Positions 18,051 through 26,509 of a stretch of 57,943 nt of DNA are shown here, in pieces. A model generated the notes under the pieces. It saw only the letters and a list, made by a program, of their open reading frames with translations, made no database searches and was not told where the DNA came from. The position numbers were made by a program, and so were the translations under genes. Numbering within the stretch: position 1 is the first letter of the stretch; each line of letters opens with the position of its first letter. Source of the DNA: Flavobacterium sp. UBA7663 (GTDB lineage: Bacteria > Bacteroidota > Bacteroidia > Flavobacteriales > Flavobacteriaceae); contig NZ_DLHR01000012.1 in the NCBI RefSeq assembly GCF_002483315.1, positions 160,407 through 218,349 on the forward strand, read 5' to 3'.

Positions 18051-19088
18051 ATGAAAAAACTATTTTTACCTCTAGCTTTAGTAGCCGTTTTATTTACTTC
18101 TTGTAATGATGACGATTCATCAATGGTAACTCCTGAACCAGATCCAATAGATCAAATACCAACACCAGCTCAGGAATTAAAATTAGTAACCACCAGTAAT
18201 ACATCAGGAAAAATATCATTTACTGACTTATTAGCTACAACGCCTACTGCAAAAAGTTTTACTATTAGTTCAACAGATGCTGATGGCGTTTACTATGATA
18301 CATTTAAAGATCAAGTAGTTTTGGCTTCAAGAACTAATAATAGAGTAGAAGCCTACAACGGATTGAGAAACGCAATTATTTCTTCAGCAACAACATTAGA
18401 TTTAGCTTTTTCTTCTTCATCCGATTTTACAAACGCTCGTGAAATAACAGTTTCAGGAGATAAAGTGGTAGTGGCTCAAGATCAAATAGCTGCAAATGGA
18501 AATATCAGTAAATTTTATGTATACCAAAGAAATACTTCTGGATTTACACTTTTAAATACCTATACCGTAGATATTAAACTTTGGGGAATTCATTTAGAAG
18601 GCGAAACTATGTACGCTATTGCTGATAATACAAGCGATTTAGTGGTTTACAATAATTTCTTTTCAAATGCAACAGGAACAATTACAGCTTCAAAAAGAGT
18701 TACAATTGAAGGTTTAGTTAGAACACATGGAATTACATATTCTCCCCAAGATAATGTAATGGTGTTGTCTGATGTAGGTTTAGCTTCAAGTGCAACCGAC
18801 GGTGGTTTAGTAGTTATTAATAACTTTACTTCTGTACTAAATATGACTAATAATTTGGGAACAATTGCTATGAACAATCAAATTAGAGTGTACGGACCTA
18901 ATTCTATGTTAGGAAACCCTGTCGATGTTGCTTATGACCATGTAACAAATGCAATTTATGTAGCAGAACGCTTAAATTCGGGCGGTTTAGTTTTAAAATT
19001 TGCTTTCCCAACAATGTCAGCAGATGCAACACCTCAAATGAGTAGAGCAGAAGCAGGAGTAACAGCAGTTTATTTACACCGAAGATAA
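18051..19088 (+). CDS. Beta-propeller-like lipoprotein
   Basis: 345 residues. Lipoprotein signal with LLFTSC-type box (VAVLFTSCNDDDSS); the acidic residues after Cys are typical of surface-exposed Bacteroidota lipoproteins. A Pro-rich spacer is followed by repeated units (DGVYYDTFKDQVVLASRTNNRVEAY, EGETMYAIADNTSDLVVYNN, YDHVTNAIYVAERL) that read like blades of a beta-propeller. No known family assigned. It has its own terminator 24 bp after the stop. Confidence 0.75.
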   Translation: MKKLFLPLALVAVLFTSCNDDDSSMVTPEPDPIDQIPTPAQELKLVTTSNTSGKISFTDLLATTPTAKSFTISSTDADGVYYDTFKDQVVLASRTNNRVEAYNGLRNAIISSATTLDLAFSSSSDFTNAREITVSGDKVVVAQDQIAANGNISKFYVYQRNTSGFTLLNTYTVDIKLWGIHLEGETMYAIADNTSDLVVYNNFFSNATGTITASKRVTIEGLVRTHGITYSPQDNVMVLSDVGLASSATDGGLVVINNFTSVLNMTNNLGTIAMNNQIRVYGPNSMLGNPVDVAYDHVTNAIYVAERLNSGGLVLKFAFPTMSADATPQMSRAEAGVTAVYLHRR

Positions 19089-19112
19089 AGGTTAGTTATT
19101 TAATTATTTAAG

Positions 19113-19140
19113 AACTCTGGAGAAATTCAGAGTTTTTTTA
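19113..19140 (+). terminator. Intrinsic terminator after the lipoprotein
   Basis: AACTCTG (19113-19119) pairs with CAGAGTT (19128-19134), followed by a T run. The stop of the convergent XRE gene lies inside the T run. Confidence 0.8.
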
Positions 19141-19599
19141 TGGTTTGTAGTTTTTGAAAGTTCCGTTTTTAAAAAAAACTACAATGCGCTCAATTTCTTC
19201 AGGAGAATTATTTTCTGTTTTAATCGATTCTACAGCATTACTTTCTGAAAGAGCAGGAGGAATTCCTTTTTCTACAGTCGAAAACAAGTCAGGTTCAGAA
19301 ATTGAAGATTCAGATTTTAATAATGATAGATTATTTTTTTCATCATCTATTATAGCCGTTGAACTATTTTCTGATTTCGGAAAATTTCCTTTTCCATTTA
19401 AAATCCAATACAAATCTACTTCAGGAAAAACTTCAATTACTTTGATGATGAAATCTAAGCTAGGTTTATTTCTCCCAGAGAGTAGGTGAGATAAACTTGA
19501 ACGCTGCACATTGATTTTATCAGCAAATGCAGAAGCCGATAAATTGTAATAATCGAGTATGATTTCTAACCGTTTAATAAAATCATCAATGTTTACCAT
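19138..19599 (-). CDS. XRE-family transcriptional regulator
   Basis: 153 residues. Helix-turn-helix at about residues 8-62 (IILDYYNLSASAFADKINVQRSSLSHLLSGRNKPSLDFI in segments), then a Ser/Glu-rich linker and a short basic C-terminus. Divergent from the M14 peptidase gene with a 302-bp gap holding five copies of a 16-bp palindrome. Its own -7 box is embedded in one copy, so autorepression is likely. The dimeric palindrome suits a Cro/CI-type fold. No prophage genes lie nearby. Confidence 0.88.
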   Translation of the reverse strand: MVNIDDFIKRLEIILDYYNLSASAFADKINVQRSSLSHLLSGRNKPSLDFIIKVIEVFPEVDLYWILNGKGNFPKSENSSTAIIDDEKNNLSLLKSESSISEPDLFSTVEKGIPPALSESNAVESIKTENNSPEEIERIVVFFKNGTFKNYKP

Positions 19600-19625
19600 T
19601 GTAAATAGTTGTTTTTGTTTAGTAC

Positions 19626-19676
19626 GTTACAAATGTAAACAATATAAATAGAATACACAAGTTTACAGATGTAAAT
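19626..19676. promoter_or_regulatory. Operators 1 and 2 over the XRE promoter
   Basis: Operator 1 GTTACAAATGTAAAC (19626-19640) and operator 2 GTTTACAGATGTAAAT (19661-19676) match the palindrome GTTTACAnnTGTAAAC. On the minus strand TTG (19660-19658) and TACATTTG (19637-19630) form a promoter with a 20-bp gap. The -7 lies inside operator 1 and the -33 touches operator 2. Centres are about 35 bp apart. Confidence 0.75.
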
Positions 19677-19815
19677 AGCAGTATATATATTAAATAAAAA
19701 CTTTATTTAATCACGCTTAACTTATTGAATAACAAAATTAAATATAATTAATATTGAATTTGTTTAATATTGTAAATTAGTACAATAGCAGTTAATATAA
19801 ATCGTAATTAAACCT

Positions 19816-19889
19816 GTTTACTTTTGTAAACTACACTATGTTATCTAGTGTTTACAAATGTAAAATATAAGTTGTTTACATTTGTAAAT
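19816..19889. promoter_or_regulatory. Operators 3, 4 and 5 before the M14 peptidase
   Basis: GTTTACTTTTGTAAAC (19816-19831), GTTTACAAATGTAAAA (19850-19865) and GTTTACATTTGTAAAT (19874-19889). Operator 5 contains an exact -7 box TACATTTG (19877-19884), 18 bp before ATG 19902; operator 3 also contains TACTTTTG. A GTG at 19848 would put operators 4 and 5 inside the coding region, so ATG 19902 is preferred. Confidence 0.75.
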
Positions 19890-19901
19890 CAAAAGAAAGC
19901 C

Positions 19902-21056
19902 ATGGATTATTTACAATTAGCAACTCAATATTTAGAACCGAAACTCAAAGGAAAGTATGTCCATTTAGATACTATTTTACCAATATTAGAATCTTTAAAT
20001 TCAGATTTTGAAATTACTCAAATTGGAAAATCAGTTCAAGAACGAGCAATTTATCAAGTGAAAATTGGAACCGGAAAAACCAAAATTTTGATGTGGTCGC
20101 AAATGCATGGAAACGAATCAACTACAACAAAAGGTTTATTTGACTTTTTTAGCTTCTTACAATCGGATAACAAAGTTGCTAATAGAATTAAATCGGATTA
20201 CACTTTATTATGTATACCAATGTTAAACCCTGATGGAGCTTACTTATATACAAGGGAAAATGCGAATAAAGTAGATTTAAACAGAGATGCTTTTAATGCT
20301 ACTCAGATTGAAATGCAGGTTTTAAGGGAGGTTTATGTAGATTTTAAACCCGATTATTGCTATAATTTACACGATCAAAGAACTATTTTTGGTACAGAAG
20401 GTTATAATTTACCTGCAACGGTTTCTTTTTTATCGCCAGCTTATAATGAAGAGAGAGAATACAACGATGTACGCTTAAAAGCAATTCATATAATTAACAA
20501 GATGAATAATGTGTTACAATGCTATATTCCCAATCAAGTAGGACGTTTTGATGATAGTTATAATGTAAATTGTACGGGTGATTATTTCACGACTCAAAAT
20601 ACACCAACTATTTTATTTGAAGCGGGACATTATACAAATGATTATGATAGAGATATTGTTCGAAACTATATTTTTATTTCGCTTTTGAGTTCATTTGATG
20701 TGAGTTACGAAAACGTTATAGTTGATAACGAATTGAAGGATTATTTGAAGATTCCTCAAAATAACAAATGTTTTTATGATTTTATTTATAAAAATGTCAA
20801 AATTATTGATAATAGTGATGAAAAAATAATTAACTTTGCAGCTCAATATACTGAAGTAGTGCAAGATGGTCAGTTAAAATTTGAGGCAAGAATCTTTAAA
20901 ATAGATGATTTGCAGGATTTTAAAGGACATTTGGAATATGATTGCAAAAATGGTTTGTTTACTTCTAAAGGAAAGTATTTTCCAATAATAGAAGAAAAAG
21001 CTAATTTTTTTATCAATAATTTAACAGAATTTAACAATGGTGTAAAAATTATTTGA
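19902..21056 (+). CDS. M14-family zinc carboxypeptidase
   Basis: 384 residues from MDYLQLATQYLEPKL. Zinc ligands HxxE in WSQMHGNEST (about residues 66-75) and a later His in NLHDQRTIFG (about 163). MLNPDGA and NKVDLNRDA form the usual substrate loop, and the general base Glu is in LFEAGHYTND. No signal peptide, so it probably acts in the cytoplasm on peptides or modified amino acids. Expression is likely controlled by the divergent XRE protein through operators 3-5. Confidence 0.88.
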   Translation: MDYLQLATQYLEPKLKGKYVHLDTILPILESLNSDFEITQIGKSVQERAIYQVKIGTGKTKILMWSQMHGNESTTTKGLFDFFSFLQSDNKVANRIKSDYTLLCIPMLNPDGAYLYTRENANKVDLNRDAFNATQIEMQVLREVYVDFKPDYCYNLHDQRTIFGTEGYNLPATVSFLSPAYNEEREYNDVRLKAIHIINKMNNVLQCYIPNQVGRFDDSYNVNCTGDYFTTQNTPTILFEAGHYTNDYDRDIVRNYIFISLLSSFDVSYENVIVDNELKDYLKIPQNNKCFYDFIYKNVKIIDNSDEKIINFAAQYTEVVQDGQLKFEARIFKIDDLQDFKGHLEYDCKNGLFTSKGKYFPIIEEKANFFINNLTEFNNGVKII

Positions 21057-21113
21057 TAAATTTGCTTCAGATTTGAATAAAAATCAAAAATTTAACAAAT
21101 ATTATAAGCACTT

Positions 21114-21593
21114 ATGAGTAAGTTTCGTTTAGATGAAGTAGATCATCAAATTTTGGACATGTTGATTGATAACACGAGAGTTCCTTTTACAGATATTGCA
21201 AAAAAATTATTAATTTCTGCAGGAACGGTACATGTTAGGGTGAAAAAAATGGAAGATGCAGGAATCATTCAAGGTTCTTCTTTGACATTAGATTATGAAA
21301 AATTAGGATATTCTTTCATTGCTTATGTTGGAGTTTTCTTGCACAACACGTCTCAAACTAAATTCGTTTTAGAGCGTATCAATCAGATTCCATTCGTAAC
21401 AGTTGCTCACGTAACTACTGGAAAATTTAATATTTTCTGTAAAATTAGAGCTAAAGACACTAAACATGCTAAAGAAGTTATCTTCATGATTGACGATATC
21501 GAAGGTGTTTACAGAACTGAAACCATGATTTCTTTAGAAGAGAGCATCAACGATAAAAAACGTTTAATGCATACGATTTTTAAAGAATTGTAA
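21114..21593 (+). CDS. Lrp/AsnC-family transcriptional regulator
   Basis: 159 residues. N-terminal helix-turn-helix (VDHQILDMLIDNTRVPFTDIAKKL, residues about 8-50) and C-terminal ligand/oligomer RAM domain (FIAYVGVFL, VTVAHVTTGKFNIFCKIRAKD). Standard length for the family, which senses amino acids. TAAATTTG at 21057-21064 offers a -7 box about 50 bp upstream. A clear terminator follows, so it is a single gene. Confidence 0.93.
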   Translation: MSKFRLDEVDHQILDMLIDNTRVPFTDIAKKLLISAGTVHVRVKKMEDAGIIQGSSLTLDYEKLGYSFIAYVGVFLHNTSQTKFVLERINQIPFVTVAHVTTGKFNIFCKIRAKDTKHAKEVIFMIDDIEGVYRTETMISLEESINDKKRLMHTIFKEL

Positions 21594-21599
21594 AATACG

Positions 21600-21625
21600 A
21601 AAGCCTCTTAATGAGGCTTTTTTTA
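21600..21625 (+). terminator. Intrinsic terminator after the Lrp gene
   Basis: AAAGCCTC (21600-21607) pairs with GAGGCTTT (21613-21620), loop TTAAT, then a T run. Confidence 0.9.
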
Positions 21626-21639
21626 TATCTTATATTGTT

Positions 21640-22149
21640 ATGAAAAATTTACAACCAAACGAATTTGCTCCATATTACGAGAATTATATCAAATTAGTTC
21701 CAGAACAAGATATAGTTAAAGGATTAGTAAAACAAAAAGAAGAAATACTACATTTCTTTAAATCGATTCCAGTATTTAAACATGAATTTCGATATGCAGA
21801 AGGGAAGTGGACTATAAAGGATGTTATCCTGCACTTAATTGACGCAGAGCGAATATTTGCCTACAGAGCTTTACGAATTGCAAGAAATGACAAAACTGCT
21901 TTGCCAGGATTTGAGGAAAATGATTATGTAATTACGGCTAATGCAAATAATAGAGAATACGAAAGTTTGTTAGCGGAATATGAAAGTGTTCGAAATGCTA
22001 CAATAAGTCTATTTGAAACTTTTACAAGTGAAGATTTACTACGTTTAGGAACAGCTTCAAATTACAGTGTATCTGTTAGGGCTATTGGATATATAACACT
22101 CGGTCATGAATTGCATCACAAGAATGTGATTTTAGAACGCTATTTATAA
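21640..22149 (+). CDS. DinB-family protein
   Basis: 169 residues, four-helix-bundle DinB/YfiT type. Metal-binding His in VILHLIDAERIFAYR (about residue 65) and HELHHKNVILERYL at the C-terminus. Such proteins are thiol-dependent transferases or hydrolases; the substrate is not evident. A second, unrelated DinB-type gene lies at 37264-37710. Bounded by terminators on both sides. Confidence 0.85.
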   Translation: MKNLQPNEFAPYYENYIKLVPEQDIVKGLVKQKEEILHFFKSIPVFKHEFRYAEGKWTIKDVILHLIDAERIFAYRALRIARNDKTALPGFEENDYVITANANNREYESLLAEYESVRNATISLFETFTSEDLLRLGTASNYSVSVRAIGYITLGHELHHKNVILERYL

Positions 22150-22150
22150 T

Positions 22151-22187
22151 AAAAAAGGGGATTCAAATTTTGAATCCCCTTTTTTTA
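22151..22187. terminator. Bidirectional terminator
   Basis: A 15-bp perfect stem (AAAAAAGGGGATTCA at 22151-22165 with 22171-22185) and 5-nt loop, with A and T runs on both flanks. It serves both the DinB gene and the convergent acidic-protein gene. Confidence 0.92.
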
Positions 22188-22191
22188 TGTA

Positions 22192-22572
22192 TTAATCTTC
22201 GTCGTCATCGTCATCTGAGTCTTCCTCAGAATCTACAATATCGTCCGAATCATTTGAAATATCATCGTCGTCATCTTCTTCTTCAATGTCTAAATCTTTC
22301 AGGCTTCCGATTTTTTCATCTGGTACAACTACCACATCATCTTCAATAATGTCGTCTTCGTCGTAGTTTTCAATTCGGTCTGATAGTTTTGTACTCACTT
22401 TTACTAAAAAAATAGTATCTTCAGTTCGTACTTCAACTGCCTCAATTGTTTCATTCTTAGCGTTTTTAAAACGAATGATATCCGAATCATCATATCCGTC
22501 AGGAAATTTCTCAACTAGTAAGGTTAAGATTTCATTTGTTAATTTTGCGTAATCAACAATAACTCTTTTCAT
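22192..22572 (-). CDS. Small protein with long acidic tail
   Basis: 126 residues. The first 65 form a compact domain (VDYAKLTNEILTLLVEKFPDGYDDSDIIRF). The last 50 are almost all Asp, Glu and Ser. No signal peptide. The tail could be a flexible, DNA-mimicking or chaperone-like segment. It lies downstream of the deoxyhypusine-synthase-like gene (87 bp gap) on the same strand. No family function known. Confidence 0.7.
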   Translation of the reverse strand: MKRVIVDYAKLTNEILTLLVEKFPDGYDDSDIIRFKNAKNETIEAVEVRTEDTIFLVKVSTKLSDRIENYDEDDIIEDDVVVVPDEKIGSLKDLDIEEEDDDDDISNDSDDIVDSEEDSDDDDDED

Positions 22573-22659
22573 TGGGTAGGTTTTAATCTTGTATTTTGGT
22601 CAAATGTACTATCCTAAACTTATATTTTCAAGTAAAATAAATTTTTTTTTTAATTTTTT

Positions 22660-23634
22660 TTACCAGCCTAAAATGTAAGCAAACATTAATGGTGCAACTA
22701 TCGTAGCATCAGACTCTACAATGAATTTAGGTGTATGAATATCTAATTTACCCCAAGTAATTTTTTCGTTTGGAACAGCTCCAGAGTACGAACCATAACT
22801 TGTTGTTGAATCAGAAATCTGACAGAAATAGCTCCAAAACGGCACATCATGCATTTCCATATCTTGATATAACATAGGAACTACACAAATTGGAAAATCA
22901 CCAGCAATTCCTCCACCAATTTGGAAGAAACCAATTCCTTTTCCAGCACAATTTTTAGGATACCAATCTGCTAACCACATCATGTATTCAATTCCGCTTT
23001 TCATTGTAGTAGCTTTGAATTCACCTTTGATACAGTAAGAAGAGAAAATGTTACCCATTGTACTATCTTCCCATCCTGGAACAACAATTGGTAAATTCTT
23101 TTCAGCTGCAGCAACCATCCAAGAATCAGCAGGATCAATTTCGTAGTATTGTTTTAATACTCCAGAATTAATCATTTGGTACATGAATTCGTGTGGAAAA
23201 TAGCGTTCTCCTTTAGAATCTGCATTGTTCCAAATATCAAATAAATGCGATTGTAATCTTCTAAATGCTTCTTCTTCTGGAATACATGTATCTGTTACAC
23301 GGTTGTAATGATTTTCTAATAAATCCCATTCTTCTTGTGGTGATAAATCTCTGTAATTTGGAACTCTTTTGTATGAATTATGAGCTACCAAGTTCATGAT
23401 ATCTTCTTCTAAATTAGCTCCAGTACAAGAAATTATGTGTACTTTATCTTGACGAATCATTTCGGCTAACGATTTTCCTAATTCAGCTGTACTCATCGCA
23501 CCTGCTAAAGTAATCATCATTTTTCCGTTGTCTAATAAATGTTCTTCATAACCTTTTGCTGCATCTACTAAAGCGGCAGAGTTAAAGTGAAGATAATGTT
23601 TCTCTATAAACTGACTAACTGGTCCTTTGCTCAT
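22660..23634 (-). CDS. Deoxyhypusine-synthase-like protein
   Basis: 324 residues with the deoxyhypusine synthase fold: ITLAGAMSTAELGKSLAEMIR, SCTGANLEEDIMNLV, VVPGWEDSTMG, GGGIAGDFPICVVP and SDATIVAPLMFAYIL. The Lys that carries the enzyme intermediate is conserved in ITWGKLD (about residue 296). Bacteria have no eIF5A, so the substrate must differ; related bacterial enzymes have been linked to homospermidine-type reactions. It sits 11 bp after arginine decarboxylase in the same operon, which supports a polyamine role. Confidence 0.88.
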   Translation of the reverse strand: MSKGPVSQFIEKHYLHFNSAALVDAAKGYEEHLLDNGKMMITLAGAMSTAELGKSLAEMIRQDKVHIISCTGANLEEDIMNLVAHNSYKRVPNYRDLSPQEEWDLLENHYNRVTDTCIPEEEAFRRLQSHLFDIWNNADSKGERYFPHEFMYQMINSGVLKQYYEIDPADSWMVAAAEKNLPIVVPGWEDSTMGNIFSSYCIKGEFKATTMKSGIEYMMWLADWYPKNCAGKGIGFFQIGGGIAGDFPICVVPMLYQDMEMHDVPFWSYFCQISDSTTSYGSYSGAVPNEKITWGKLDIHTPKFIVESDATIVAPLMFAYILGW

Positions 23635-23645
23635 TATTTCTTATT

Positions 23646-25055
23646 TTATTGTTCTTTTCTTTTGTTGTAACCTAAAATTTCTAAAACGTCTTCTGCTTTT
23701 TGTTGTTCCGAGAAAACTTCGGTAGCAATAATTCCGTTTTTATCTTTATCAATTAAAATGTGTTTTGGTTGTGGTAAAATACAGTGACTTAATCCACCAA
23801 AACCACCAATTGTTTCTTGATATGCTCCTGTGTTAAAGAATCCGATATACAAAGGTTTTTCTTTATTGTATTTTGGTAAATAAACGGCATTCATGTGTTG
23901 TTCGGAATTGTAATAATCGTCTCCATCACAAGTTAATCCTCCTAATAACACCCGTTCGTAAGTGTCATTCCATCGATTTACAGCTATCATTACAAATCGT
24001 TTGTTAATTGCCCAAGTATCCGGAAGTGTCGTAATGAATGAAGAATCAATCATGTTCCAGTTTTCACGATCATTTTGTTTCTTTTGGTATAAAACTTGGT
24101 ACAACGCACCTCCAGCTTCACCTACAGTAAACGAACCAAACTCTGTGAAAATATGTGGAACAGGAACTTCTGCTTCGTCACAAGCAATTTTGATTTGATT
24201 TAAGATTTCGTCTACCATATATTGGTAATCATAATCAAATGCTAACGAATTTTTAATTGGGAAACCGCCACCAATATTCAAACTGTCTAAAGTTGGACAT
24301 TCTTTTTTCAAAGCAATGTACACTTTCATACATTTTAATAATTCGTTCCAATAATACGCAGTATCACGAATTCCAGCATTAATAAAAAAGTGAAGCATTT
24401 TTAACTCAACTTTCTTGTTTTCAGCAATTTGCTTACGGTAAAACGGAACAATATCTTTATAACCAATTCCTAAACGAGATGTATAGAACTCAAATTTTGG
24501 TTCTTCTTCCGCAGCAATACGAATTCCGATTTTAAATTTACCATCAATTTCTTCTTGCAATAAATCTAATTCTTCAAAATTATCAATTACTGGAATCGTA
24601 TTTTTATGTCCATTATTGATTAAACGTGCAATATTAGTTACATATTGATCACGTTTGAAACCATTACAAACGATAAAAGTGTTTTTATTGATTTTTCCTT
24701 CTTCCATTAGTGTTTCAACAATATTAATGTCGAAAGCAGAAGAAGTTTCAATGTGAATATTATTTTTTAAAGCTTCATTCAAAATGAATTGAAAATGAGA
24801 ACTTTTTGTACAATAACAATAGAAATACTTCGCGTCATAATCGTGTTTTTCCATGGCATTTCTAAACCACATTTTTGCACGGTTGATGTTTTGCGAAATT
24901 TTAGGTAAATAAGTAAACTTCAATGGAGTTCCATATTCTTCAACCAATTTCATTAAATCAATACCATGAAATTGAAGTTCATCTTTATTTAGAGTAAATT
25001 CTTCTTGAGGAAAATAAAAAGTTTGATTAATTAAGTCGTAATATTTTGTGTTCAT
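23646..25055 (-). CDS. speA: Arginine decarboxylase (PLP, alanine-racemase fold)
   Basis: 469 residues. The PLP lysine is in FYCYCTKSSHF (about residue 83), and the C-terminal sheet domain has LLGGLTCDGDDYY (Cys-Asp active-site pair) and GAYQETIGG. It is shorter than E. coli SpeA and belongs to the Bacteroidota type usually called arginine decarboxylase. It would form agmatine for polyamine synthesis. The decarboxylase assignment is firm; arginine as substrate rests on family membership. First gene of the operon with the deoxyhypusine-synthase-like enzyme. Confidence 0.88.
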   Translation of the reverse strand: MNTKYYDLINQTFYFPQEEFTLNKDELQFHGIDLMKLVEEYGTPLKFTYLPKISQNINRAKMWFRNAMEKHDYDAKYFYCYCTKSSHFQFILNEALKNNIHIETSSAFDINIVETLMEEGKINKNTFIVCNGFKRDQYVTNIARLINNGHKNTIPVIDNFEELDLLQEEIDGKFKIGIRIAAEEEPKFEFYTSRLGIGYKDIVPFYRKQIAENKKVELKMLHFFINAGIRDTAYYWNELLKCMKVYIALKKECPTLDSLNIGGGFPIKNSLAFDYDYQYMVDEILNQIKIACDEAEVPVPHIFTEFGSFTVGEAGGALYQVLYQKKQNDRENWNMIDSSFITTLPDTWAINKRFVMIAVNRWNDTYERVLLGGLTCDGDDYYNSEQHMNAVYLPKYNKEKPLYIGFFNTGAYQETIGGFGGLSHCILPQPKHILIDKDKNGIIATEVFSEQQKAEDVLEILGYNKRKEQ

Positions 25056-25110
25056 TTTGAAAATTTGGATTAAATTAAAAAGTTACTAATTGTTTTTTTA
25101 ATCACAATTT

Positions 25111-25290
25111 TCAAACCCTAATATTGGCAAAGCGAATTAGTAATTTCTCACTAAACGCCTTTGATATTTCAAACAAATCTATAATATGAAAACTAAAAAT
25201 AGAAAAAAAGAATCGTCCAATTATAGAGATGTCAGCATTTCTATTATCGAGTGTTCTATTGAAATTTGATTGTTTTTTGTTTTCTTTCAT
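25111..25290 (-). CDS. Possible small ORF upstream of speA
   Basis: The 291-bp gap 25056-25346 holds a 59-codon frame (MKENKKQSNFNRTLDNRNAD start, hydrophobic FFFSIFSFHII centre). Nothing else is visible there beyond A/T runs. It could be a leader peptide for speA, a small membrane protein or chance. Confidence 0.25.
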   Translation of the reverse strand: MKENKKQSNFNRTLDNRNADISIIGRFFFSIFSFHIIDLFEISKAFSEKLLIRFANIRV

Positions 25291-25346
25291 TAGGGCAAAG
25301 TTAAAAAATAAAATGGCTAATAAATAAAGAAAAAATAAAAAAATAA

Positions 25347-26414
25347 TTACATGGAATAATCTTCAAAAGCTTTGTAAATCAAAACGTTATCTGATTCTTG
25401 ATTGATTTTAATTTTTCCAATTCCGTCAAGTAAAGCAAATTGTACTTTACCAAACTCATTTTTTTTGTCAAAAATCAGCAGTTCAATGATTTTTTCGATA
25501 TCGATTTGTGAGAATTCAACTCGTTCAAAAATATCATTAATAATGTATTTAATCTCCTGATATTCTTCGTTTGTTAGTAATTCTTTTTCTCTAGAAATAA
25601 AGCTTTCTAATATCATTCCAACTGCAATTGCTTCGCCATGAAGTAAACTTTTTTTGTTGTTATTTTCTAAAAAGTAGCTTTCAATTGCATGACCTAAAGT
25701 GTGACCAAAATTCAATGATTTTCTAATTCCATTCTCAGTTAAATCTTCGCAAACAATCTCGTTTTTTATTTCAATTGATTGGTGAATTAATTGGTTTAAA
25801 TCCTCTGTTTGTAAGTCTTTTAGGTTTTTAAATTTATTCCAATATTTTTTATCAAAAATTAGTCCATGTTTTAGCATTTCGGCTAAGCCAGAACGCATTA
25901 CGTTTTGAGGTAAAGTACTCAAAAATTGCGTATCAACAATAACAGCTTTAGGTTCGCGAATGATCCCAATTTGGTTTTTTAAATTTCCTAAATCCACTCC
26001 ATTTTTCCCTCCAATTGAAGCATCAACCATAGAAAGTAAAGTTGTTGGAATATTTATAAAATCTATTCCTCTTTTAAATGTGCAAGCAACAAATCCACCC
26101 AAGTCAGAAATTACACCACCACCTAAATTAATAAGAATACTTTTTCTATCGCCACCTAATTCTGATAAAGCACCCCAAACTTCAGTGCAAGTAGTAATGT
26201 TTTTATGAATTTCTCCAACCTCTAATTCGATTATTTCAATTTCGATTTCAGTTTCCAAATTATTTAATAAATGTGGTAAACAATATTGAGATGTGTTTTC
26301 GTCTACTAAAATAAAAATCTTAGAATAAAGAGATGGTTTTAGCATTTCTGCCAAAGTTTCATATCCTTTAGAATCAAAGTAAACATTATAATTGTTGGCT
26401 GTAATTGTTTGCAT
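25347..26414 (-). CDS. aroB: 3-dehydroquinate synthase
   Basis: 355 residues. Second step of the shikimate pathway, converting DAHP to 3-dehydroquinate with NAD and a divalent metal. NAD-binding LGGGVISDLGGFVACTFKRG (about residues 95-114), IPTTLLSMVDASIGGKNGVD, and metal ligands in FGHTLGHAIES and LLHGEAIAVGM are all intact. Divergent from proline dehydrogenase. Confidence 0.97.
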   Translation of the reverse strand: MQTITANNYNVYFDSKGYETLAEMLKPSLYSKIFILVDENTSQYCLPHLLNNLETEIEIEIIELEVGEIHKNITTCTEVWGALSELGGDRKSILINLGGGVISDLGGFVACTFKRGIDFINIPTTLLSMVDASIGGKNGVDLGNLKNQIGIIREPKAVIVDTQFLSTLPQNVMRSGLAEMLKHGLIFDKKYWNKFKNLKDLQTEDLNQLIHQSIEIKNEIVCEDLTENGIRKSLNFGHTLGHAIESYFLENNNKKSLLHGEAIAVGMILESFISREKELLTNEEYQEIKYIINDIFERVEFSQIDIEKIIELLIFDKKNEFGKVQFALLDGIGKIKINQESDNVLIYKAFEDYSM

Positions 26415-26478
26415 GTAAAAAGCTTGAATTTTATTGCAAAATAAGGCATTTTTTATTTAAAATTCGTAAAAACTGATG

Positions 26479-26486
26479 TATATTTG
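26479..26486 (+). promoter_or_regulatory. -7 element of proline dehydrogenase
   Basis: TATATTTG, exact consensus; no TTG at the right distance upstream, so the -33 box is poor. Confidence 0.4.
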
Positions 26487-26509
26487 TGTCGCTTTTTATC
26501 AAAAATATC

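Noticed and set aside
19848..19901. GTG start for the M14 peptidase
   Set aside because: It would place two operators and the likely -7 box inside the gene; homology begins at ATG 19902.
22192..22340. Acidic run as a low-complexity sequencing artefact
   Set aside because: Codons alternate between GAT, GAC, GAA, GAG and TCA, the frame stays open, and it ends just before a proper terminator.
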